DNA from: Mycteria americana
Lineage: Eukaryota > Chordata > Aves > Ciconiiformes > Ciconiidae
Reading direction: 5' to 3'
Assembly (NCBI RefSeq): GCF_035582795.1
Contig: NC_134372.1
Coordinates: 37,796,316 to 37,860,315, forward strand
Length of the DNA stretch: 64,000 nucleotides
Shown here: positions 1 through 15,200 of the stretch, in pieces
Layout of the letters: each line of letters starts with the position of its first letter
How positions within the stretch are numbered: the first letter of the stretch is position 1
The notes under the pieces: generated by a model
Told to the model about the DNA's origin: nothing
Database searches by the model: none
Seen by the model: the letters and a program-made list of their open reading frames with translations, nothing else
Translations under genes and position numbers: made by a program

Positions 1-222
1 ATTTCTAGGGCTGGATAAACTATTATCACTGACATTCTCTGCTGGAAGTGGCACATTAACAGTGTGTCTTCGGTGCATTAATTTACTCCTGTGAGGAACT
101 TCTATCATGTCATCGTGTTTCACAAACTCACCGCTGCATCCTGTGTCAATAATCTTAACTTTGCTTTGGTCCAGCGTTTCAACAGATTTTAACTTGGTTT
201 TATCAAAGCTTTTAATAGCTAA
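1..222 (-). CDS. ANKRD27: ANKRD27 exon 29, partial (C-terminal tail)
   Basis: Residues 974-1047, open to the window edge. Acceptor CTGTCCTCACAG precedes [13 protein letters not shown]. The conserved MHRRHTVN matches human RRHTV near the C-terminus, so only about 10-20 residues, the stop codon and the 3' UTR should be missing. The tail diverges much more from human than the repeats do. Confidence 0.88.
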
Positions 223-3200
223 CTGTGAGGACAGAAAAATGGTATGTTAAAAGCATTGTCTATTTTCTTCATTACAAAGAAGTAAAATGAATATAGTGTT
301 CCTTGAATATAATTACCACATTAATTTCATGATATTCTTTATACTGAGAACACAGCCAAGGATTAAAAATATCATAGTTTGTAGGACAGTAATTATATGT
401 GGTCTACATATGAGAAAACAAGAAGAGGCCAACCTGCCCCAGGCTGCACATGTATCAGTACCAGAACTGAAAAGATAATGAAGGCATTCCAAAACTTATT
501 TTCACTGCACTATCCCAGTATCATCCTAACTCTAAACCACCTTTTGTAATGCAAGTCTCAAGGTACTTGAAATTAACAGCCATTTCTTTTACCATTAAGA
601 AACGGGTAAGTAGTAACACAGACAGGCTCAACCAGGCACTGCAGAAGGCGAAGGCAAAGGCAAAAACTCTCTGCTTCCAGATCTTATCTGTGAGGGAAGA
701 GACACCCACCCTACCCTCCCCACCCCCCTTAAAGACTCTTTTTGGTCATTCCAACTATTCTTATCTTCCGTTTCCATATCTGCTCCTGATTTTTCCTTTT
801 CAGAGTGGGTGGCTCTCCTTGATTACTGGCCACTCTGCAAATGTTAAAATAACTAAGAGAAAAAAGAGAATCCAAGCATGCTAATGACAGATTTTCTAAG
901 ATAAGAACTAAAGGCAGACATTAATTATGATACCCTTTTACTGAAATAACGGCAACGATCTTGAAAATGTTTCAGATGGAGATTACACAAGTTTAAACCC
1001 ACTACCAATTCAGAGTTGTATAACCTGTTAATTCACAAAGCCATGAGAGTCGCACATGGTTAAAGTGCTATATATCATGGTCAATTTAGGTTCTTGACAC
1101 CTTCTGTACTTGCATGACATACTGCCTTCAGCAATCCACAATTATAAAATCTAAATCCCCCGTTTAATTAAATAGGGGGATAATATCATTAATACGAGAA
1201 AGAACTAGTAAAATATTAGTTTTATAGCATTAATTTGGCATTCTTAAGGCTCTTTGCAAATGTTAAATCTCATAAGGGCTCTATGAAATAGGACAGTATT
1301 CCATTTTCTAGATGGAGATGAGTGGCAGAGTCTGCATTTCCAAGGCTTTGTCAATCTAATAATGGACAGCTACTGAACTATCCTGGTAGAAAACTGTTTT
1401 CTTTTGAATAGGTTAGTTTTTCTCTTGATTTAGTATGCTGAAATGGCTCAGCAGAAGGTCCAATGAGAGTCAAAGCCAGTGTAAAGGAGTAGGAGGGAGC
1501 CATGCTCTGGGTGGAGGGCAGCATCCAACAATCAGATTGGCGTAGGGTGCCATGGTACCCCCAACCACAGATGATTACATACATTTGTGTCACAGCTGAC
1601 AACCCAACATGCAGTTTGCTATCACCCTTGCAAACAAGCTCCTCCTACAAGCAGACTTATCATGCAACCCCCAATTTTAATCTACTGAAAAATTTCTCTC
1701 TTGTAAATAGCATCGCTGCTTGGCTACAGCTCTGATAAGCTGTAGGAGTTTTTCAACCCTTGGTATAACCTAGATTTTGCTAGACATGACACAGAAAACA
1801 ATACAGAGATGAAGCCTGCAATAAGAGGCTTAAGAGGTTTAAAAGTAAGAATAAGATGTTTAAGAGGTGTTATAGAAGCACGATTGAAGTTTGAACAATG
1901 ATGAAACATTAACGATTTAGCAAACGGGTCAGAACTTTTGGGATTCACTGACTACCACTAGTAAAAAAACTTTCTTGTTATATGTATCTATATTAATAGC
2001 AGACAAAACAAACAGATTTGCTGTATTACACAAATAATTCAAGCAAGTGTTTCCACTTACCTGATGCAATAACTGATAGTCAAAGTTAGGGACACTTTTA
2101 TCTCTTGTTATTGTTCTCCGTAAATGTTTTGCTCTAAAGAATATTTTAAAGAAATTAAATTTAACTACGTCAGTCTTTCCACAAAAGTCCGATCACAGAA
2201 TACACACAAGGTGGCACTATCTCAACATAGAAAGGCTGCTATCTGACACATTCTCAAAATGACAGCCTACTAGTATTTCCTGTATTTTATCACAGAATAC
2301 ACATTAACGTTTAAAAAGATCACAGGCAAAGCCCAACCACTGACTGAAGCACTAAGATAATATTTTTAAAGCAGTCTGGCTCTGAAATTCTTAATTTATG
2401 GTACACTGAGTATTAGCGCAAAAACAATTTTAAATACATTTGCAAGTACTCCTTCGCCAGCCGGCTTTTCCCTCCTGCTGCACAGCACATCACTTGTTCA
2501 CCACCAATGAGTATGTCATGCCTAGAACATCTGCCTGGTGATATGAATGTGCATGCCTCGGAGGATTAACATCTACTGTCATATTAGTCATATTTTATGT
2601 GTAACAATGCTTGACCCACTTTTGGGCTTTATTAACAGCTGTATTTCTTGTTCGCTTATGGGAAACGATAAACGTACTTCTGAGGAAGCTTCTATGCTTA
2701 CTTGTTAAATCTGTTAATTGATTGGACCAGTTGAAGTTGTCTGCTTATGGGATCATCGGCTTTCTCACATGGCTTAGAATTCACTAGGGGTTTAAAAGAA
2801 CAGGCAGCTAAAATTACGACTGAGTCACACTTAAGAATTAAAAAAAACAGTTCTGAATGAAAAGTGGTATCTACTGGCATTAGATTTAAAATTTTACAGT
2901 AAAACTGTAATAGTAATAACTTGAATCAGAGTCACAATTTATCTTTGGAAATTTTAAAGCATTTTAAGTCACAGGAGTAAGCAGTCTTCATTAGATTAGC
3001 ATGAATGGCCAAGCTTCTGAAGAGACCGTGTAATTCTGGACTTCGAGGCCCTTAATTCCAATTTTTACAAACCTGAATTACTTAACACACAGAGATGCTA
3101 TACTACCTTCATTACTACTATACTACTATACTACTCTTCATTAATATTACCTACTCATGTCTTCTATTGTTCTTTTAGAACTATTCTCATAATATTTGAA

Positions 3201-6200
3201 AGGACTATATCAATCTTTGGCACCAGCATACTGTGATTAATTTGGGTTTTATATTAATGAAACATTCACAATCCTTCCTAGGGAAGCAGGCAAGAGTTAT
3301 TTTGAAAAGCATAACTAAAACTCATGGATGCTGAAATGGGCACTCCTGCTCCTCATCTTCCCTAATTCCTGCTCATGCAGCCTCACTGTCTTCTTTCCAC
3401 AGTTCTGGTGGCAGCAGGTCCTTTACTATGCTGAGTTGTCTAGCTCAAAAAACCAAAACTCGTTACACCCCTTGCCCCAGGTTAGTGAACTGTATCAGCT
3501 TGAAATTCAATCTCAAAAACTTCTGAGCCAGCATAAGGATAGTGGATAAGCAAGACCAGAAGCTGAGGGCAAGAGGGAAGAGGTGAGGATGGACGGTGAG
3601 TAACATAATTTCTTTTAAGTGGCAATAAGCCATTACATCAGCTCAGCTGTATTGTCATGTGTCTCACAAGTACCATGGGTCTCAGCGTATTTGCTTAGAC
3701 TGTACTATACGCTGCCACTTACTGAAAGACATTCTTTTGCAAGCCGGGCTTAATGGTTTAGACAGTTACCTTTGTAGCTCTTATTTCTGTCCCATAATAT
3801 GAGAGACAGTAACTAATAGAAGGGTCACTCCCTAACGTGTTTTAGGGCAATGTAAATGACAACTAGAGGTGATTTAAACTAATCTGTTTTACTTTGCCTG
3901 AAATGGACAATTATTACATGGTTAATTATATAATCTCAAATGTGGCGTGTTTTTTAACGTTAAATGGTTTTGTATGTAAAATTCCCCCCACGCACCAAAA
4001 AAGTGAAAACTGAGTTTGCGGCAATGTCATGAATATAATACGAAGTCTGATGCATTTATTATAGTATTTTAGGTGTTACCTGTAATAAATATGCAAAATA
4101 GTTGTCTGTTCTTTAATTATATGTAAATCAATGATATAAAATATTTGACGTAGTTGCACATGAATTCCTAAATCCCTTTTTATTCATACCAGTGGAAATA
4201 CGACATGTACCTTTTTTTCTTATCTTGATAGTAGCATGCTGCTGACACTCCTTTTCTCTCTCTGCTGATGTAGGTACATAGCTTGGTGCTGTTTCCAGCA
4301 ACTTAATGATACTTGAATTCTTAATTTTAAAAGTTTCCATTTTCACCATTATTAAAGAAAAAGAAAAACATCAGTACAATTTAGGATTCTAGTCTATGCA
4401 GAGTGTGTTAATTAATTGCTGCCAAAATGAATGTAACACACACAAAAATACCTCATTATAAATACAAACTTTAAATTGTATCATTTTGAGTAGGGACAAA
4501 ACCAGTGTTCCACAAGTCGTACTGTACTGGCGTGATGACTTTGTAGTCTTGACCTATTATTTTAACTGTATTATTTATGGTTAAGCTAATTTCCGTTTAA
4601 ATGGTAATACACATACTAAAGTTGATTCAGTACAGAATTTTGTGGTCATTATGCTACATCTCAGAGGCTATTTAAGCACATAAAGATAGGGACCATGCAT
4701 CAAATAATTTAAAGAGTGAAATAATTCTTTATAATTTAGTATTATGTATTATGTTATTGCTATTAATAAAGGGGAAGATCAGAGTTATCGATGACAAGAT
4801 AAAAGGTATCATGAGGCATGAAGGGCAAAAGATGCTGGGTAGAACAAGGAAAATTGCTAGCAGTGTAACTGATTAGTGGAAGTTGTTCATTCTCTTACTT
4901 TCAACATTTCTTGGGCTCTCTCTGCCATTACTAGCATAGATTTTAATGTCATTTTCATTCACGTATGTGCTTTCATTGTTTCTAGACTCATCCTTTTTGT
5001 CTGGGATAACTTATTTTAGAAACACAACAGGTCTCGTATACAACAGGTATCATACTGTAAGTTGTACAATAAACAGGCATCTTAGTCTTTAGACCACGCA
5101 TAATTGTTAAATACAGAAGTCTTGGCAAATATTGTTGTGACAAATAGTTGTATTTGTTTTCTTTCCTACATTATGCATATGGGACTTCAGGAAAATCTAA
5201 CCTTAGAAATGAGCGTTCTGCACTCACCGGCTCAGCACAGTCTGCAGGGGTACAGTTCCTTTTGTTCCTTATGTGCGTCATTGCACCATTCTGAAGTAGC
5301 AAGTCTACCAGGGCTTCATTCTTTCCTATCACGGCCTCGTGCAGTGCTGTATTTCCTTTGGCATTAGAAAGGTTAACAGAAGCTCCATGCTAGACAGCAA
5401 GATAAAATTGAAGTTACAAGGAGAGAGTAGCATGAAATGGAGATAGCACACTACTATTCTGTTTTTCTCTCCTTTTATTTTCAACCTATGAATGAGAACA
5501 ACGCAACAGAAGCCTTGTAGCTGTGTACAAACACAGAAAGCATATGCTAGCAATCACCAGTTCAACAATAAGCCACCTGATCTTATTATTTCCTCCTCTT
5601 TCATAGCCACAATATCATGGATCAGCTCACTTCATTTTTGTATCTACTACATATTCCAAGTTTGACATACTAAAAAAAAAAAAAAAAAAAAAAAATCACA
5701 AAACCCGCAAAAACCCCTATGCAATAGAATAATAAGCAAGAAAACCTAACACCTGCCACAAAAAGTTCCATAAAAATAGCTAGTTATAACAACAGTAAAC
5801 TAATATTTGTCTAATAAAAAACCACAAAGTGAAGGGATTGAAAGGAGTGAGATAACAAATACTCTTATTTTTTCCCCCGAGTAGTTTTGACAGAGAAATG
5901 CATAACTAAAAATACTGATCCTGCATACTGGATAAGCACAGATATCATGTAAGAATTACTATGCTGAACATTCTGTTTTCAGTGATCTTACCTGTAACAA
6001 CAAGGCAGTAGTCTCATACTGACCATTCAAGCATGCATAAATTAAAGGAGTATTTCCATATATATCCTTTTTATTTTGTTTAGCATTGTAATCCATCAAA
6101 CACTTTACCACCTATTGAAAGAAATAACAACTCTTAAATTAAAGATACCAGCTAACCACAACCATGCAGTGAAAGCCCCCCCCTCCTTTTTTTTAAAACT

Positions 6201-9200
6201 TTTGAAATCTAGAATGAAAAAGAGACGGAAGAAAAAAGGATGGAGAAAACAAGTCTCATCTTTGCCAAACAGATGATAATCACAAGCATCCCCTCCTATC
6301 GTACTAACTTCATATTTTACCACACACTTTAAAAAAAAACCTTAAGCAACTGAAAGAAAGGCCAGAAAATAAAACTCGAGGTATGTGAAAAACATACATA
6401 ATCCATAACCTAACAAAACATCAAAACCAAACCACCACAGCAACAGTATCCTTTCCCCCTTTCCAAACTCATCAGAACACTTGGAAGGAGTTCTTTATGT
6501 TGTAAATACCCCATGAACTAACCTTCATTAACCTACAAGTTTGAGTTGTATTCTCATTTTCCTCTTGCTTCCCTAGTGCTTTGTTTCCCCATCATCTTCA
6601 CAATTCTCTCAATTTTTTTTTCTTCTTGCAGTCCTCAGCTCCTTATTCTTAAAACCCTAGTTTTCCACTTTTCTGCATATTCCCATTTGCCTGTCTGCAC
6701 CTGCTTTTTCATGATTGTTATTTTTCCCCTCTCACTTACTCTCCCTCCTGTATTAATATCCTCCCCTCACTAGCTCATGCTTCTCCTTCACTGCTTATGC
6801 TTCCCTAACATGAAGTCAGGGAGGAGGTTTTCTGCTACCCTCAGAGCTCCACTTGGCTCATAATCTACTTAAATGAGTTGAAGATACAGTAAATATTTAA
6901 TACTGTGGCTATTGAAGATACCAAGTCCATTGCATCAACAGATGTACACATAACCTCCTTGAACAGGGACAGAGAGAAAATACATAGGAAGATTCAGCTG
7001 CACAAGGTATTTTTAAAGTGTTTGATGTATGACAGTAGCCATTTGCAGCACTTTCATTAAACCATTATTTTAGGTCATTAGAAAGAAAAGGCACCTACTG
7101 AAATTGTTTCCGTTGAAAGATCCCCTTTCCGTCTGGGGATTTTAGACATTGAAAGAAAAAACAGAATCATCAAACTAATTTTCACTGTTACTGGTTTAGT
7201 CTTGTTGATAATTTGTTGATCCTTTCACAAAACAGCTTTTTGTTGGCGGTTGAGTGTTAAATAGCTTGCGTTTGTGAAGAGGCTCAGTTACCTGGAAGTG
7301 ACCTTTCTGGCAGGCTAGATGAAGAGGAACTGCATGTTTTGCGTTCTTGGCACTGATACTGGCTCCATGTTTCAACAAGAGAGAGACAAGTTCAGAGTGT
7401 CCATGCAGTGCAGCCATATGCAATGGTGTAAAACCATCTTGGTTTGAAACATTTACTCCAAGTCCACTAGCAGAGATCCTTGCAAATTTCTGTTGAGGAA
7501 AACACACCACAAAACTATATAAGTAATCATGCTACTTTCTGTTGACCAAAAAGCAGCCAAATACCTGCTAAGTATATACAAAACGGGTAGATGGATATTA
7601 CAAGAACTTCTGCTACAGAACCTAATTTGAGACCTTCAGAAAAAGAGTTAGTAAACCAGAGCAGCTTGGTAGTATTTTTTCAACAGAACAGTGAGTTTTA
7701 TTTTTCTCTCTTTTCTTCCAACATGATAGCTTCATATAGAAAAATTCCAGGCAAAGTATTCATGATATTAAAAAGAGGCTAAAGCAGCACAAGTTGAGAC
7801 AGAAGTAAAACTTACCGTTTTTATATAGCTGTTAGGATGCTCACACACATGGAGAGTAAGTGTTAATATTATGAGTTACTTTCATTTATACAGACATTTA
7901 TGCTCTTGGAGACAGACACTACACACCTATTTTGCTGCTACATGAAGCTTGAGGTAATAAGGATAAAAACTAAAATTAATTTTATTCATGTGGAAGTAAC
8001 ACTGGCCCAGAGAACAGACTCCCATGGGGAGTCAAGATAAGGAAACTACCTGGAAGACAGCTTACACAGCAGTACAGAACATCTTTTTTTATTCCTCTCG
8101 CAAACTGTGTAGGTGCCTAACATTTACAGTGGTAGACAATCTTTCATTCTGCCTATCCTCACTGTGCTTTTAAATGTGTGCCTACCTAATACAGTGATTA
8201 AGATTAGTTAACAAGTTCCTTCTACTTTTCATTCAGTAGGCACGTAAATTCCGCAGCAAATGCCAGTCCTTCCTCTGTTATCAATAAAATGAACTTTATG
8301 GTCTCAGGCTCTGGCATCTTTAGCACGTAATCCCTGTAGTCAGTGTACATGGACACATGTTACCAGAGAATAAAGCAGGGTGTGAATGTGAAGCATTTAA
8401 GGACAACTAGCATACTCTTAGCCTGCACAAAATAAACATAAGGTAGCAGTGAGGAATTTAGAAGTTAAGCTATCTCACATTTTCTCAGCTAAGCAATATG
8501 GATACCGTTACCTCAGAATAGCCAATACACTGAATATTCATACTTTGTTTTATTTTGCAATGAGTTATCCAGTTATGTATACCTTCAGACATAGTAATAC
8601 ATTTTCTTCCTGAAAGGCAAGTAATTGGTTTTCTATTTCCAAGAAGCTGGGTTTATTCCTTACTTAACTTAAAAAAAAAAAAAAAGTGTATTGTAAAGCC
8701 TGATTCTCCTCTACAGTCTGTGATAAATAAGGGTAAAGGAAGTCTTTGCAATTATATTTAATCTCTGAAGAGGTTTTAGATACAGCTTTTATGAAAAATG
8801 TCATGCAATTAAAAAAACACTTTATCAGCGTTACATTGATTATAGGATCAGCAGGTATTACTTTCTAAACTGATTACTAACAGATAAGTAGATACTCTGT
8901 GACAGTTAGCAATGTAAACTATAAAAGAGAATCAGGAGAAACGAGACTTAGAAAAAGATTTTTCCCATTTATTCAAAGTTGCCCAAACCTTAATAGCAGC
9001 AGTCCACATATTCTACAAGCAAACTGCATAGTTTTTTCACTCCATTAGACATTGAGCAAGTCTTTGAACACTGTTCCTGTATCCAAAATTTTCTACAGTT
9101 CAATTAAAAAGACAACAATTTCATGACATCAGATGAACTCTGTTAAGATCTGTATATATTTAATTGCTTTTTAGAGAGAGATACAGAGGTCTTGGGCAAT

Positions 9201-12200
9201 ATGAATGCTACTTCCCTAGAGCTAAAAGTTACATTACAAGAACATAAGTTACTATTTTTACAGAATGAATATTCCAACCTTTTGTGCTGGCCCACATTTT
9301 GAGCACTGGCATAACGGATGGCAGAATTCTAGTTTTGATGTACTGACTGTGTCGTCCTCATCTTCTAAGTCTTCTTCCATCCATTCCAAGAGATAACGTA
9401 CCTGGCATAAAAAGCAAGTCCTCCTTTATAGAGTCCAAAGGTTTCATGTCCTAATACATTTACATATGTAGACAAGTAAGATTTCACAAACATACACTTG
9501 TGAATATCTCAGGGAGACTATAAAGCTACCTCCTGGCATCAGCTGCCCACAGGCCAAATTAAAAAAATCAAGTGTTACTGTTGACAAAGCAGCTAGAAAG
9601 TTCACCAAGTATAGCAGTGAAGTAAATTATAAATGACTTCCTGCTGCCTAATCAAGACTTCAGTGTTCACCTGTTTTCAAACCCTCAAAATCCTTTTAGC
9701 TCAGATGATTTGTGCCAGCTCATATCAATGCGAATTTTGTTTCTTTTGTTTTAATGAACATGAGAAATGACAAGGATGACGACATTTAACTGATATCCAA
9801 AAGTTTGCAAGGGCACAGACTTTTCTTAGGTCCATCACTTCCCAGGAGCTTGACAGTTTCATTTTTTCCTCAATGTACAATGCCTCATTTTTGAGGAAGA
9901 GAGAGGCCCTTTGATGAAGATAGTCTTAGGACTCCGAGCATTCATGTGCAATTTGCAAACAGCGATGCTTACTGCATGTTAATTTTACATTAAATTTTAT
10001 GCAACCAAAAAAAAGCTGTTTAAGAAATACATTTTTACCTTGAAATTCATTAATCCATTGTAAACTAAAAACATCTTAGAATTAGCAGTGACTGTATTAA
10101 GCCTCCATTATTACACCATCTGGCAACATTAAGCCTGACATCTAGTGTTATCATTCTGAGTTTGTATTATGCTCAATGAGACAAGTCTTTCAGAAACTCA
10201 AGACAGAAGTAGGAATTAAATTGGTCTCATAACGCAAGGGACAATACAATACGTTAACAGTGACCTTTTTCTAGGTGCATGAAAAGGGCTAACATCACGG
10301 CACTCAAAAACCAAGACAGAAGGAAGATCAGGGCACTTGTGTGTGGAGGCTAGATCTCTCAGAGCTCCTGCAGATCTTCTGGGACTTCCCCGACACAGCA
10401 AGCTACAGGATTACACAGTGGGTATGAAGCTGTAATACATGTCACCTTGTGAAGGGTTTTCCTTTTACTCTTTTTTAGCAGCTTTTAAGAGAGCTGTCAA
10501 AAGATGTACCATTGTCTTGTTACCATGAAGAAAGATTAGCCCTTTGCCTCCCACTGAACAGTGGCATGGAGCAAAATTGAGGAACCACTTTCTGCTGAAA
10601 CTGAGATAGAAGCATCTTTTGCTGGATTTGTGTGTTGGGTTTGACGCCACAGAACTGGACCAGTCCAAGAGCTCTACAGATGCTAGTCAAGAAGAGAATG
10701 GGGAGAAAGACATTTCCTACAGGTTCCTCCTCCCACTGTATTTACTTTCGCACTTGTCAGCAAGTTCTGCTTCTTACCATTCAGGTAGCTCTGAGAAACC
10801 AAACACACATTAATAATCTATGCAATTAAACAGACACAGCTAGAATAAATCCTAGGACAACAAGTAAGGGCCATATACCTGATTCTGAATGATAACATAA
10901 TTGAGACAGAAAAGGGATGTTTTTCACAGGGAATATTACTTTCCCTGCAAATTCCACGTTGTTCTCTGGAGTAAAAAGAAATCTTCCCTCAAGCTTGTCT
11001 GTTTATGCAAGACCAAATCAGTGAAGGTTTACTACTTGCTACATTTGTATATGTCTAAAATAAATATTACTGTCACTTCAACTTCCCCCTTTCCCTGCAA
11101 ACTGACCAAGACTCTCACAACTGACACTTTCTCTGTCTTCTATCAGAACTCAATACTGCTGCTTTCATTATCCAAAGACACAGCTCAAAATACTAATACT
11201 AGTGTCTCACCAAAAATCTGAACATGCTACTTCCATGCATACCTCTTTATAATTACAGTGGAATAGCCATTTTTTTGGTTTAAAGGTTTTTTGGTCAAAA
11301 GGTTAAATGTACTTTTAAGCAGACACACACTGAAGCATCTCAGGAAATTGTCCATAATCTCCCTTTGCCAGTTAACTTGTCATCTAAAGCCTTCTTTACA
11401 TTGCAGAGTAACACACTTCCTGGAATATTTAGCAGAGCACTCCAGGGGCACTGTACCCTGTATGCCAGACTTTTAGCTGCTCCACAATATTTATTTTATA
11501 CAAGATATTTGCTTTTTTTTGCGGTGGATTTGCACATATCCATTCCACTGGAAGAGGCAACACTAGCTGGGTGGAAGGAATTTCAGAAGAGTGCCTAATC
11601 CAGTATTCTATGCTGAGACAAAGTCAATTCTTCCTTAATACCATTGACAGAACTTTGACCAATCTCTTCTCAAATACTTTTAACAGAAGAGGTTCTGTAA
11701 CCTCCCAGGTCTGTTCTAGTGTTATCCCACTCTAATAATAAAAGGAGTTTTTTTATTTGCTTGTTTTTTAAATCTAAGTCTTTGCTGAAAGCTGAATGGT
11801 TCATCCATCACTAAGGAGCCATGGCATACACCTGACAAGCAAATCCAATCACTAAGAATGAAAGACCGAAAATTGATGTTAAGCAGTATTGACTACTTCT
11901 ACACCATAATTTACTGACTTAGAGCCACATAAAGGCTTTGTTCAAAGCAATATACAATGGGCTAAGACAACTCTTAACAGTCTCCACCAATAATGGAGCT
12001 ATAATAATTTTCTACCAATTCAGCAACCACTAAACACATAAAAAGTACAGTTTGAGAACCTCCCCCCAAAAAGCTGCTGCATAACTCTGAAACATATTCG
12101 GGGAATAAAGTTTAATCCTTTCTATACAGATATTCCCTCCATACTGTCCCAAAATACTTCTTTCTCACAACAGACACAGAAAATTTACCAGAGTGGGCTA

Positions 12201-15200
12201 AATTTTATTTTCAAGATGTAGAGTTAGTTGCCGTTGAGTCAGCTAATTAAAATAACTGTCATTGATTAACATCATTATCTCCAATCTAAAGCATTCTTGC
12301 TTTTGAAGTTTGCAGGTGCTACGATGATGACAAAGGTTGTTTTCTGGCTTCCTGAACAATCACAGCATAACATTATTTTTTTAAAATCGTCCAGTTTCAT
12401 AGCACTTTTTTTTAATGCCTCCTCTTGCAAACCTCAATTGGCTGCCACAGCAGAAATCTACAACAGCACTAATGACCCTACTGCTGCTTCTGTTCCTATG
12501 GAGACAGACCTCAGGCTGTCAGAACAAGATAAGAGTTTTTAAATTACCGTGGTTTTTTAATAGAGATGCAAGCTGTAACCTTTGCCATCCAACTGGACAT
12601 TTCTCTTTATAATGAACAGTTTTACATGAACTTGAGTAATGCGGAAAGTAAAGCCCGCCAAAATAAGGTGATTCTGTCATCTGAATGCATAAATTAGATT
12701 TCTATATGCTTTTCATTGCTGATATCTGTTAAGCAGTGCTAGATACTAATTCTCCAGCAAATTATAGCACTATATTTAATTTTCTTTAAATATTTTCATG
12801 ATGCAGTTTAGATTTTCACAAAGTCTGTGAAAAGTTAATTGTAATACCTTCATGTTTGCTACTTGCCAGGAAGATGGTAAATATCACCATTGTATGTATT
12901 GCTGCTTCTTGAAATGACTTAAGGGCTGACCTGGAAATAATTACTAAGATTAAGTTACATTGTAAACTAGGATAATGATATTTACTTAACAACTGAACAG
13001 TTCTTTCCTCTATCAGTTGATAAATTAATTTGTTTCTATCATCTGACTGGAATAAAACATGAGAGAATCAAGATTAACATGGTATGTATTTTGTGATGAA
13101 GATTATCTATTTTATTATGACTGTGTGATGCTTCATTAGCATCTGTAAATCCTGGTACATATCACCTAAACACATTTTTCAAAACATGTATCCAGCAGAG
13201 AAACCCTACATTCTCACATGGGTTCATGATTTTGTTCTGTGAACTACAAAACAATTAAGAAATGTACAGCCTTATACATCTTTCCAAAGACAAAGGTTCT
13301 AAAGATTCCTGTGCCATCTTCAATTTTTCAGTAGAATGACATTGGAAGCACCTTATTGTTCAAATTTTCAGGAATAAAGGGCAATAGTAACCAAAAAATG
13401 TCAAGACAGGTGGTAAATATCAAAAATTGCAGAATATCAACTCTGAAACTGGTATTATTATAGCCATCAGCTATCTATTTGAAATGAAATCCAAACCACA
13501 GGAAAGTTGTATGCCCCTGAGATAACTTCTCTGTACTGACTGGTGTCACCTAAATTTCCTCTCTGTATGAAATATTAATAAAAAGGTATCACAACAAACA
13601 AAATAAGAACCCATTTTTCATTTATAGTACCTATGCACAATTATTACACGCAGTAAACACACAATAAAGAGTAGACAATATTCAAAGCATTAGAGAACCT
13701 GGCAATTTAGGAATCAAAAAGCATTTGTGGATTTAAAAACACTGTATTACTGGAATGCTTCCCAAGTCAAAAAAACGTGAACTGTAAATCCCAATATTCA
13801 ATTTCCAGAACTGGTGCACAGCACTGCCACTCGAGCATGTGCATCAATTCACATATGGGGAAAGATACGATGTAATTCTGTGACATAGGAACAAGCAACT
13901 GGGAATAACAACACTTTCTATCGGATTTGCTGTCAAAAATCAGGTTTACCTGAAAACTCATCTCCTTTGCCTTTTTTTTTGTTTTGTGCTGACTGTATAT
14001 CCAGTCCAATATTGTGACCTCTGTATACATATCCTTTTACAGTTCTGCAATGCAATGCACCATGCTCCCCATCTAACAACGGCATTTGACAGTGCAGCTT
14101 GAGCACCTGCAAGCAAATAAATTGCTCTTTCCCACAATATTTCTTTTCAACTGCCCTGCCTGCCCTGAATGTTGTTCTTCCCAAGTTCTTTGCATCTTCT
14201 AGAGGTGACTATGCATACATTTTTAAATGACAGGCCTTCACAAAGGAATTATTCCATTTAAAGTAATTTCTTTAGTGCAAGAGGTCATGGAAATGTCAAA
14301 ATAATGGGCCTTAAAGCACTGTACGTAAAATAATTTGGGGACATGGAGTGAATATTCTTTGTAGAAGATGAGCTGAATTTGATTAATTGTTGCTGAAGGA
14401 AGGTATTACCCAAAGCATTGTTCACTTAATATTATTTACAAATAACTTCCCCAATTTGAATGAGGTAAATTGGAATTCAATAATATTCAACAGCCATGCT
14501 AAGACTCACCATTTCCAGATCTCCATCAGCAACTGCTCTTAGGAGTTTTTCGACCTATGTATGAAGAAAACAATTTATTTGCTTTGTTAGTATTGTTATT
14601 AAGCTGTACATAGAAAATCCTGTGTCCTTTACTAACCTCCTAAGCTCACGTGGTAGGATTACTGCTGGCCCATTTCATATTTGTTGATAAAGTTTTAAAG
14701 GAAAAACCTTCTGCCTTTATGAAACACAAAAGCTGTGCAAGGCCTGTGGCCATTTGATGATCTCTGACTTGCTTAGTTAAAGATAAGCAGTACTTACCTA
14801 AATAGAGGACATGCAGTCCACACATAAACAAAGCCATGTAAGCTGATATATGTTATTATGCCGCTTCAGCAGCGGCTGACCATGCATTAAACATGGTCCT
14901 GAAGCGGCTGAACCTAACATTAAAAATCCCTACTCAAGACCAATTTCTACCCTGATAAACACTAGTACTGTTTGGACTCTTGCTGAGCTACTGTATGCTA
15001 CCAGAAGCACAAAGGATGGCAGGTTTTATTTTGCTATTTGAGAAACAACAGTTTAAGATGAAAAAGATGCCTTCCGATTGTTCCCTTCACATCTTCAGAT
15101 TACTGGTTTATTCCTATGTTAAAACCCAAACATTTACAATCTAACTTGATTGTAAGTATGAAATTTGTTTTCTTAAAATCTGAAAAGATATAAATATCAA

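Larger units (their letters stand above)
223..9278 (-). other. ANKRD27: ANKRD27 introns between exons 22 and 29
   Basis: Non-coding parts of this span (223-2060, 2134-2701, 2784-4210, 4320-5227, 5390-5991, 6112-7291, 7490-9278) are AT-rich intron. They hold a 24-base A run at 5672-5695, a short (ACTACTAT)n tract near 3113-3135 and a candidate 24-nt microexon at 7816-7839. Nothing else is recognisable. Confidence 0.8.

Noticed and set aside
10901-11221. 106-codon plus-strand open frame
   Set aside because: It is antisense in an intron with no domain and an amino acid make-up typical of chance frames.
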